Shown: piece by piece, positions 12,001 to 21,471 of the stretch | How positions within the stretch are numbered: position 1 is the first letter of the stretch | Layout of the letters: every line of letters starts with the position of its first letter | Source: Crocodylus rhombifer | Lineage: Eukaryota > Chordata > Crocodylia > Crocodylidae | DNA: 64,000 bases | Direction of reading: 5' to 3' | Assembly: GCA_038503035.1 (NCBI GenBank) | Contig: JAVSML010001014.1 | Coordinates: 22,261-86,260 of the forward strand | The notes under the pieces: generated by a model | The model's database searches: none | Seen by the model: only the letters and a program-made list of their open reading frames with translations | What the model was told of the DNA's origin: nothing | Translations under genes and position numbers: made by a program

Positions 12001-13827
12001 CTGAGATAACTGCCCACCACTGCTCTGAAATCTACTTTTACTCCATGCTCCCTCTTTCCAGAGACTAAGCATGTCATTCTGTAGGGACGGATCCCTTGTA
12101 TTTAGCATTCTACAAGCGACTGAAAAGCGAGAGACACGTCTAGAATCCATTCCTAACAGACATCAAAATACAATGGAAGATGAATTGCTAGTGCTAACCA
12201 TCCACCTCTGAATTAGGATTCTAGCTGCAAGTCCCCTTTGTTGCTAGAATCTCTCTTTCAGAGAAAACAACAGTCTCCCTGAAATATCATGCATCTGAAG
12301 TTGATTCAGTAGCCATAGTTTCTTCTTGGAAACTAACACTAAAAATAGTACTAGCCTCCTGCCCATTATTGATATTACCACTGATGAATTTCCAGGAAAA
12401 AAAATTCAAAGGGTGGAACTAATTCTTCCAAGAAATTTAAGGAAAAAAAAAAAAAAGAAAGAGATATTTATAATAATGTTGGGAAAAGCACCATTAGAAA
12501 AGAAATAAAAGGCAAGAGTATTGCTGTTTTGGGGGGCTGATGTCTTTAAAAAAAAAAAAAAAAAAAAAAAAAGGGTATTTTGGGAAATGTTCTGTACAAT
12601 AAAATAGTTAACACTCTGGGGAAAAAAAGCTAAATAATGTCCAAATCCAAGTAGAATTTTCAATTTGAACAGTTCTACTACTAACCTCTCTGGTATAAAA
12701 TTCAACAACTTAATTCTGAAGCTATCCAGTATGTGTTTATTCATTGTGCCTACTCTATTTTAGTGAACTTGAGCACAGATACAGTTGACTACTCTGAAGT
12801 TTTCATAAGCAGAATACAAGGTAAGTTCTCTTTGATGATATGAGAAAATAAATTACAAAATATTTAAAAGAGAACCTCTACTTCTATAGGCTTGTGCTAG
12901 CATGAACACTGAGTCTGCACTGGAAGAAAAGCAAATATATTTGAAAGGCTGCCATAAAGAAAACGAAGAAACATTTTTTTCTTTGCTTCAGGAGGTAGGA
13001 CCTGTGGCAATGGATTTAAAAACTGGGAAAGCAGATTTAAACCAAAACTAGGAGATAACTTTTTATAGCCAAGGAGGACAATAGAACAAGTTACCTGGAA
13101 AAGTTGTAGATCTCTTCCTTGGAGGTTTTCCAAGGCTGGATAAGCCCCTATCTAGGATGGTTTAAAAATTGTAAGTTCTGGATCCTTGTGGGAGCTAAGA
13201 CTAGATGACTCTTGGTGCTCCTTCCAGCTGTACGATTCTGTGGTGCAAGTATTCAGATGTTAATTTTATGGCCTAATTATTTAGTAGCCAGATGATTAAA
13301 AAAAACCAAAAACGAAACAAAACCCCCAGTCTTTTCTGATACAAATTCAAGAGCAAGTCCTTCTTCAGCTTCTTGACAGTCCAATTTATTACATAAAAAA
13401 CAACTCCCTTGTTCACTTTGTGGCAAATGTCTCTTCCTAGCTACGTAAGTGTATTGCTTGAAAAAAACATGCATGACATAGCTATTTAAATTGATTAGTC
13501 ATCATCGAAATGCAAATACATTTTAACAGTAACATTTCAATTAGTCAGAAATGGCCATCATCCAAATGCCTAACTGAAAAAAAATCATCATAAAGAAGTG
13601 TACTTGTACATAAACAAGCATCAGTATCAAAGATATTACATGCCTTTGCTTTCCAGCTGACTTTTTCCTATAGTTAAGGTTTTTTTAAATACTGTGTATT
13701 AGGTTCTGTTTATCTTCTCTTTGCAGCAAAGACCAGAAACTGTCACAATGCATCAGTGACCGCTGTATTACGTAGTTTTAAACGGGATTTCTTCCAAGAG
13801 GCTAGATTCCTAGGACACATCTTTTAG
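3055..13827 (+). CDS. MILR1: MILR1-like inhibitory immunoglobulin receptor (5' end missing)
   Basis: Exons read by translation and splice sites: 3055-3348, 4987-5274 and 7874-8158 (Ig domains), 8706-8819 (membrane), 9459-9542, 10292-10360, 12764-12820 and 13727-13827 (cytoplasmic, stop at 13825-13827). Internal junctions keep phase 1. The Ig exons show paired cysteines (NITC/YEC, TITC/YTC, LFC/YKC) and N-glycosylation sites. The membrane exon holds about 26 hydrophobic residues. The tail has ITIM-like sites VIYTEI and VDYSEV plus QYANI; phosphorylated ITIMs recruit SHP phosphatases. Mammalian MILR1 (Allergin-1) restrains mast-cell activation. The name rests on synteny: plus strand, just before minus-strand POLG2 and DDX5. 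PECAM1 is a related neighbour in mammals with similar ITIMs and is the main alternative. The signal-peptide exon is not visible; the last exon is the least certain. Confidence 0.72.
3690..4015 (-). mobile_element. CR1 LINE 3' fragment
   Basis: On the plus strand this reads as the complement of a CR1 3' region: AGGACTGGAAGGGGCCTC, then GTCCAAGCTCCTGC, then text matching the decayed C-terminal part of ORF2. It is 5' truncated and lies in the intron between the first two visible Ig exons. No open frame of note remains. Confidence 0.75.
5910..5949. repeat. 40-bp near-perfect palindrome
   Basis: Arms of 15 bp at 5910-5924 and 5935-5949 are exact reverse complements. The 10-base centre contains the palindrome AACATGTT. 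It sits in an intron of the Ig receptor, at the right edge of a moderately GC-rich stretch (about 5560-5950) that looks like degraded repeat. Confidence 0.85.
6282..7751 (+). mobile_element. hAT-type non-autonomous element, split by a CR1 insertion
   Basis: The left part (6282-6384) begins CAGCAAGTCTCAACCAGGG and the right part (7613-7751) ends in GAGAACCACTG, giving inverted ends of the CAGTGGTTCTCAACC kind known from hAT elements. The parts align with uninterrupted copies at 19706-20035 and 44049-44335, sharing the GTGATTCACAAGACAAA-like and GAGTTCTTTGCA-like blocks. A CR1 separates them. It lies in the receptor intron between the second and third Ig exons. Confidence 0.8.
6385..7612 (-). 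mobile_element. CR1 LINE, 5'-truncated, with intact-looking reverse transcriptase palm
   Basis: Minus-strand frames 7612-7031 and 7058-6648 encode the second half of a CR1 reverse transcriptase. Visible motifs are YLDFKKAFD, SGVPQGSVLGPILF and the catalytic FADDTKLW, followed by RPQLEYC and ATRMIRGQ. One frameshift near 7040 separates the frames. The 3' end near 6385-6410 reads CATAGATTTCATAGAC on the plus strand. The endonuclease is absent. The element interrupts an older hAT-type element, so it is the younger insertion. Confidence 0.92.
10576..12022 (+). mobile_element. Long hAT-type non-autonomous element with expanded internal repeats
   Basis: The ends are CAGGGGGAGGCAAAATA on the left and, read in reverse, CAGTGGTGGGCAGTTAT on the right. 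They are flanked by an 8-bp target duplication matching 7 of 8 bases: CTCTAAAA at 10568-10575 and CTCTGAAA at 12023-12030. The ends match the short elements at 40011-40188, 43280-43464 and 61505-61690, but here about 1.2 kb of GC-rich internal sequence is present. The interior has repeated TGGGAGCCCCATGTGG-like units of roughly 100 bp, a 28-bp inverted repeat and a 40-bp direct repeat. Long open frames inside are low-complexity and run on both strands, so I do not call genes. It occupies an intron of the Ig receptor. Confidence 0.8.
12900..13250 (+). mobile_element. CR1 LINE 3' fragment
   Basis: The plus strand reads the usual CR1 3' region: TTCCTTGGAGGTTTTCCAAG, GACTAGATGACTC, CTCCTTCCAGCTGTACGATTCTGTG. 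It is 5' truncated and lies between the last two exons of the Ig receptor. Confidence 0.8.
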
Positions 13828-14129
13828 CCTACAACAAAGGGAGAAGCAGAACCACACTTGACAGATCAGGTTGGGATCTGTCATGCTCAGGTTGCACAGG
13901 CCACATGTTAGAGAACTTCCCCAAACAGAAAGGTGTGCCCTCATACCTAGGGGGCTCTGAAACTGAGTGGGATTAATGCTTTCCATGGACAAACCTGGTT
14001 TTGTCCCCCTCTTCAGCAGAGGCAAGAAAACCTTCATAAAGAATTAGGATTTGATAAAGAACTGATGCACCATACTGCTTTAACAGCATCAAATTTGGAG
14101 GATGCCACAGGCACTCTCCTAGCCATATA

Positions 14130-14135
14130 AATAAA
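14130..14135 (+). terminator. MILR1: Candidate polyadenylation signal of the MILR1-like gene
   Basis: An AATAAA hexamer lies about 300 bases after the receptor stop codon at 13827, giving a short 3' UTR. It is the first canonical signal after the stop that I can see. Cleavage near 14150 would leave only about 100-150 bases to the opposing POLG2 3' end. Confidence 0.55.
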
Positions 14136-14283
14136 GAGGAATGCTGCCTAAGAAAGCGAAATGGGGCACTAAGAATCTTAAGTTCTGGCTAGCTTTTCAT
14201 TTATGCCACTGATGGTTCAGTGAAACAGCTTGGAAAAAAAAAATCAGTTCAGACATAAAAATGTGTGGAAGAACCCAAACCCT

Positions 14284-14289
14284 TTTATT
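14284..14289 (-). terminator. POLG2: Polyadenylation signal of POLG2
   Basis: TTTATT on the plus strand gives AATAAA on the minus strand, about 15 bases after the POLG2 stop codon (14304-14306). If used, the 3' UTR is only about 30-40 bases long. Confidence 0.6.
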
Positions 14290-14303
14290 AGAGAGATTCT
14301 AAT

Positions 14304-16321
14304 TTATACATTTTTAGCTGCTGTAATATAGTTGGTTAAGAAGTCCTTCAGTTTAGAAATGTGCATCATTTCTTTCATGGTGGTGTCTCTGCTTCTCAGC
14401 TGGACTATTCCATTTTCCAGAGTAGCATCAGTGATCAAGATTGTGAAGAGGATGCTCATCTCATCATACCTGCCAAAGAACGAGTGCACCCATTACAACA
14501 TTATAGCTTTGGTGTACAATAGACAACACAGACTGGGGTTATGTTGTACTGTATCCAATATACAGCATGTTGTACTGTGTTCCTTTCTCACTTTCATCAC
14601 CTTGACCTTCTAGTTATATTGCTACAAGCTATTAGGTTTCTCTGGAACAAAAGGGGTTTTATTTAGTAGCCTATAATAGGAATATTTTTATTGGAGAAAT
14701 AGTAATTCTTCTCCTGCAATTATCTAGTAGACAAGCTTTATTTTAACTTACTAACTTTGGTATATTAAAATAGTATGTGGTTTTTGCTTCTTAGTGGAAG
14801 CTCAATTAAAATTAAGAGGAAAAAAAACACTCATTCAACTTCTCATCCCTCCACACTGTAAATTATGGACCAGTTCTCAGAAAACTTAATGGCACAAATC
14901 ACAATCACTTGTGCAGATAATCTGCCAAGAGAGAATTATGCAACTGGTAAGAGTCTCAGTGAACAGTAAATAATTACTGTTTCAAATCACTTGCTTAAAC
15001 ACGAAATACAGAAGTGGGTGCACATGCAAAAGCAGCTGTAAGCTTTTTTGTTTTTTTTTTCAATTAGATTAATCATGTTATTAAACACTATTTTTCACAG
15101 GGACTTCCTCAAATGTTTTACCGTTTTCCACTCAAAAATACAACTAGTTTTAGTATCGATGAGAGAATAGTGTACTGAAGTTCTTTAGTTATAGCAATCT
15201 TTGTGGTAATAAGCTCTCAAACAAACAAACCAACCAACTACTGTTTTCAGACATTTTTTCCCTGTTCTCTGTGACTTTGCACAGAAGTTAAGCTAATGTT
15301 TGCTCTTTTAATGAAAGACATTTCTATCCAACCATTTGTTTTATTTGCCAGCCTGTGTTCCCTTACTTTGCGTAAAGTTGTTCCTGAGATGTCTGCAAGG
15401 TGTCAAGATATCCAGGCCACACAGAAATTCCATTTTCTATCAATTCGGTGAATAGTCCCTGACAAACCTATATATACACATATAAAAAGGGATTTGAATG
15501 ATTTGATGATTTGAAATATTCAGAGAAACATATCTGTTTTACACAAAAGCGCAAATATAATGTTTAATACAATATTGATTTATATACAGTAATACACGCA
15601 CTCAAAGGAGAGCAATAAATACTAACATCTCAATTTTCATATATACCTTACCACTCAAAAACTATGCTCAGATGCATCTTTTCCATGCTCATTTCTTAAC
15701 ATGACAATTAAAAAAAGCATTGTTTCTATCTGAAGATTGTATTTATGTTACTAAAGTGACTAAAAAGGATTAAAGATATTTAGGGTACACATTTAATACC
15801 AAAATATATTCAAATAAGCAAACACATACTATCTGGCATTTAATACCTAAAATTAGAAATAGCTAAATTAAATACTTATTTTTGTTTGCTCCGAATACAG
15901 TTAGTTGTATTGTTCTATAAATACAGTTTTATAAATGCTGCCAAAGACAGCATGTATTCAAGCCTGAAGTATTCTCTATTACTCCCCCAAACCTCATTTC
16001 TATTTAAAAAAAAAAAAAAATCCATTGGAAATATTCCCTAACAACTAAGCCCCACCCCCTGCAGAGTAGCAAAGCAGCAAAATTTCTCCTAATCGGACCA
16101 AGAAATCCAGAACCCACCACCAGAATTATAAAGCAAGAACACAGAGAATTGCACAATCCAACTTTTAGTCATTATATACCTGTCTCAGATCCACTGCTGG
16201 GCCTCTTCCCATGTCCACGGCCACTTTGATTGGCGTTAAGCAAGGGTGAAGCTTAAGCACCTAGAAACATCAGATGAAGCAACAGGTTACTGCATAAAAG
16301 CACTAAATGTATAAAACAGAA

Positions 16322-16363
<42 letters not shown>

Positions 16364-19300
16364 TATTATGAGCATTTATATTTTTACTAGTAAAAAATGA
16401 CTGCTTTGCTGAACAAACAATATATATTCCACATGTACAGACATGTTTTTACTATACAAAATCCTAGGTTAAGATAAAGTGAGTCAGACGCCATACAACA
16501 CTAAAGCTGCCTACATCACAGAAGAGCCTTTAGTGGTATAAGTATGCCACTACAGCCCCTAGCAGAGAAGGTGTATGCTGACAAAAGGTGTTTTCTACCA
16601 GCATCACTATACCATCTCCTCCAAATAACATTAAGGCAATAAAAACTATTTTCTGTCAGCGCAGCTGCCTCCACACCATGGTAGCTGACTAAGCAATGCT
16701 GGTGAAGGTCCATGATTTTTTCAGCAGAACTCTGTGGTATAGATCTTGTCTCAGTAGCTTGCTATTTTCACAAACCTTTATCTCCAGGCATGCTAAAAGA
16801 AAATCACCTGTCTTTGTGAAGTTTTCTTGCCTAAAGAACTCTCAGCCAACTGCAAGGAGTCACAGAGATATGCTAACACTCCTTGGTCCAGATTGCCAGT
16901 CACAGAGAGCACATGAGGAACAACATTCTTCCTTCCATCTCGGGCCTGAAGAAAAAAATTAAATATCAACCCTCAAAAACAATGTTACTTCAAATGTGCA
17001 TGCACTCATACACAGAGGCACTGATCCCAAACTCAGCTCCCTTGACCTATTCAAGACCAAATGCATATTCAAAAAACTACCAACCACATGTACAGCTTCA
17101 CAGTAGATAGCTGTAACTAATTTAATTATAGCAAGAAACAGAAGAAATGCCAAGCCTTTACTAAAATAAATATCTCCCCCCACCTTTCCCAAGAAGACTA
17201 GCCTTACAACTTGCCCTGTGATCAGCATATTGCGGCTACTTCATATCCAGGCAGGAACTGGGCTCCTTGGAAAATCTTCCTGTCAGCAGCCATTATATCA
17301 GACTGCCAACATGAGCAACCTTTGCCAATCTCGTACGTGGCAGAGAAAAAGAAAAGCTCTTGGATTTTGCATGTTGACACTGAATGAAGATTTATTCCAC
17401 AAGTGGAAAAGAAACAAGCAACTAGTGCAGATCTCTAAGAATTACTGTAACACTGAACTGAAAACTCTGAACTGGAAAAGTACAAGACAAAAGATCTTTG
17501 TCTATTTAAAGGAATGTATCTCTAGTAGCAGAACCCATAGCTTTTTGTCTATGTGTTGAATCTCGTAGCTACCGGCTGAAGAACAAGTATTTGTATATAA
17601 AGCTTTCCAAGTAGAAAAGTGTAAACGTTATACTAGTAAAAGATACTCTTAGAACCTGTAGCCAGAACTTCTTTTTAAACATATTAAACCTATTAACCGG
17701 CTGAAATTCAAAGTTCATAAAAATCAAATAGCAGTGAGGCTTAGAGAAATTTTCCCCAAACATCTAAAACTCTACCCCCCCACCCTTTAGTTTGCTAGAA
17801 TTGCAAGCTGCTATCCTGATTTTATCCACATAAGAGCCTTTCACTTGCTGTAATATTCCTATGCAGTACTGAAAAACTGAAATGATGTGCATTAAAATGC
17901 TTATTCATAACCTACAATATATAGCAGGACATTTAAATTATTGCATGGGTGCACATGGGAAACGTCTCTCTGGCTTGCTCTCATTTTATTTTTCTAAAAA
18001 GATGGCATTTTCTACAGAAGCAATTACATCATTTCAGTACATTAAGCCACACTCTATCAAATACGAAACATTTCAAGTGGCTGAGTGAGAATGACCTTTA
18101 CAGTTCATTTTTAAGTCAACTTATGGCTGGTGAAAGATACAGTTTGACAGCAGTTGAAGTCTACCCAAGGAACAGGTATATAGCATAGGCCAGACAACTT
18201 TCCCCCCACTACCCTGCCAATGCATCTCAATGTTAATATTAAAAAAATCAGGCCTGGGATTGAGAGAATAATTTCACTTCAGCTTCCTTCTCTGCTTTTG
18301 AGGTCTGTTAAATGCATAATCTAAAATGCCATGACACCCCTTTATTTTAAAAGAACAAATGCCATTTACACATTAGGGGAACATTTGTATCTCTTCTCAG
18401 TAACTTACAAATAAAACAAAGTGAATCTTACACGCAATTTTGAGCAATCCCCTGGATACATTTGTAGCAATTCTTTATCTCCCAGATTCTGCAACCTTTC
18501 TATCAATTCCTTTCCCCAAGGAAAGCTGTAGTACAAGTTAACTCCTCTTCTTCCCTCTTCATCCTGAAAGTCACTGCTGGTGAAGTTAGATGGACCTATT
18601 GCAAACTGAAAACAAGAGGTGGTTTAAAAAGGAAGTCCATCTACTGAGTATCTTAAATGAATTGCAATCTTTTTTTAAAAAAAAGGGGGGGGGGGAGAAG
18701 AAAAATGAACAGACCTCTAACCTTTCATGAAAAATAGACATTATAATTCATAGTGCAAAATGTTACCTCAGATGCAACACCCTAATCTTAAAGTTACTTA
18801 AGAAAATGAAAACTTTAATTTGGCTAAATCACATCAACATCTGCTTGGCAGCATTGTAATGCACTTGTAAATAGCTTTTTACCTCAAGAGTGGCTGCGTT
18901 TCAGCAGTGAATACGTGCCAATATCATTATGTTGTAAACATAAAAGCTGTGCTCTTTACCCAACCCCCGCCCCCCAGATAAATATTGCAAAAATATTGCA
19001 AAAACTTTCTATCTTAAAAAAGAAACAAACACCATATTTACCTTTCTCCACCACTGGAGCCTCTGGCGTAACCAATAATCAAGCCACTGTCCTATAGTTC
19101 TGGCGGAGCTAAACCACACAAGGGAAGACATTGTCCTTTCGCCTGTTCTTTAAACAATAGCAAGGTGAGCAAGTTAACTCCTTTAAAAAAAAACAAGGGA
19201 AAAGCAAGAGACATAATTCAAAAATGTAAACAAGAAGTAAAAGTAGTCAGCATTCTTTTAAATATAATAAGAAATCTGTCAGTTGTCATTACTGTACCTT

Positions 19301-21432
19301 GTGATGCTTTCATCTGGAGTCTCAGAATCTGGTTCACGATGAAAGCAAACTCCAACCTGAGCAAGTCCATAAGGCAGCCTCTTGTTTACCAGTTCCAGAC
19401 AACTGACATATTGCTCAAGCGCACCTGTCAAGAGACAAATCATTCATACCTGGAACTATGAGAAGCATCTTAATTATTACAAGCAAAAGTAATACTTTCC
19501 AACGTATCCACAGAAGACAGCTGCAGCCCAGATACCACAGGGGAGGAAAGGGGTAAAAGTAATGACATTTCAAGACTAAACAGGCAAAGTATGTGCAGAA
19601 CTTGATGGCAGCACATGTTTTTCAGAATCAAGGTAGATTTGCACCTTCGAGATCAACTAAATCATAGATGCATAATAAGCCTTTCTACTGATTCTAATCA
19701 CTTCTATTTAGAGGAGTGATTCTCAACCAGGGTACATGACACCTTGGAGTACCTTGAAATCATTTCAAGAGTGCCCCAGGGTGACATAAAATGTTAGCAC
19801 TGTTAGATTTGTAAACGTGATTCACAGGACAAACCCAGAGATTTCACATAGGAAACTACAACATTTAAAAAAAAAAAATCACTGTTGTGGTTTTTGAGTT
19901 CTTTGCAACAGAACTACTCTATTTTTCCTTAGTCAAAAAAGGAATGAAAAGAGCTGGAGTTTCCTAATGGGGGTGCCTCAAATCTATCGAAGGGGGCCTT
20001 AAGTCTCAAGAAGCTGAGAAACACTGATATAGAAAGTCTGCATTTCCCTCATGGGCAAAAATGTAGGTAACAATGTTAGGCTGAATGCAAGGAGGGAGGG
20101 AGGGAGGAAGGGTGTGTGGGCATGTGCAATGTGCATGTGAGCTGTATTGATAGAACACAAGCTTTCCTAAGTTAACATTCACTTCATCAGTGGCTAAGAC
20201 ACTTGTTTGCCTGCTATTTTGAAGTCAAGTAGAAAGCAGGGTAAACTTGCACTTTATAGACTAACCAAAGTGTGTGCTATGGGTGCACTGATAAGGATTT
20301 TTTTGGCCAATACCAATGGCCAGCTATTATCCAGCCATATCAGCCAATACCAGTGTGATAGCCAACATTCAGTCCTGCAGCTTGGAGAACAGTGACCTGC
20401 CAGTAAGTCTGTGGGGAACAGGGGGTGTGGGGGAGGACAGGGCAGGGCAGAGGATGGAGCTGCAGGTGGCTCATGCAGTGGGTGTGGGGAGAGGTGGGCA
20501 GCTCCCTGCCACTGCCCACACCCTTAGAGGAGGCATATACCCCCTGGATGTGTGCAGGGCAGGGCTGGGCTATCTGCTGTGGGCTCAGGGGCTATACCAG
20601 CCTCTTCCTGGTGGAGGGCTGGGTAGGGGTTGTACTTGGGGCAGGCAGCAGCAGTACTGGGAGGGGGGCTACAGTGACCTTTGGGGTGGCCACAGCCCCC
20701 CTGTAACCTCCCCCCCAGTGCTGTTGCTGCCTGGCCCACCCCAAGCAGTCTCAGCCCAGACCTACTTCTCAGAAGAGGCTGGCACAGCCCCTGGTCCCAT
20801 GCCTGCAGTAGGCAGCTTGCCCTTGCCCCACACGCAAATCTGGGATACAAATGCCCCCCATGCCTCCTCCGGGGGTGCATGCAGCAGCAAGGAGCCACCC
20901 ACCCATCCCCGCATCCCCCACACGAGCCATCTGCGGCTTCATCACACACCCCACCCCACCCCAACTGGGCAGCACCTGCTCCAGCCCCACTCCCTCCCTC
21001 CCTGTGGGAGTCTTGATCTGCCCCATACCCCTTCCCACCCATAGACTTACCGGCCAAGTGCTGCTGACCCAGTTGCCGGGCTGCACTTCTGGCTGCATGC
21101 ATACACGCAGCATTTATCGATGACATTATTGGCTACACTAGTCAAAAAAAGCCAATTGCTAATAAAATGTTAATTTTTCTTTTACCGGTGCCAATCCAAT
21201 ATGGACTGATATATCAGTCCACCTCTAGTGTGTGCATGTACATATATACGTATGTAAATCAACAGATACAGCATAAAATTTTCTGAGCTGAAGCTCCCTT
21301 AATCCGTGCTGTTCAAGGGACAGCTAGTTTGAAGTCAAGTAACAGCTAAGGTAAGTTTTCACTGTACAGTATAGACTAACCAAAGTGTGTATGTCTGTAC
21401 ACACACACACACACACACACACAAATATCCAT

Positions 21433-21471
<39 letters not shown>

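Noticed and set aside
3055..13827. Calling the Ig receptor PECAM1
   Set aside because: The ITIMs are PECAM1-like, but strand and position next to POLG2 fit MILR1 better. In human PECAM1 lies further out on the other strand. Kept as the alternative.
16516..16713. Minus-strand frame containing LTENSF, resembling part of the missing POLG2 exon
   Set aside because: Only six residues match; the surrounding residues do not, and the DNA looks like a transposon remnant. Treated as chance.
20316..21044. 242-codon plus-strand frame
   Set aside because: It starts in the left flank of a non-autonomous DNA element and runs through its GC-rich core; Pro/Gly/Leu-rich with opposing frames of similar length.
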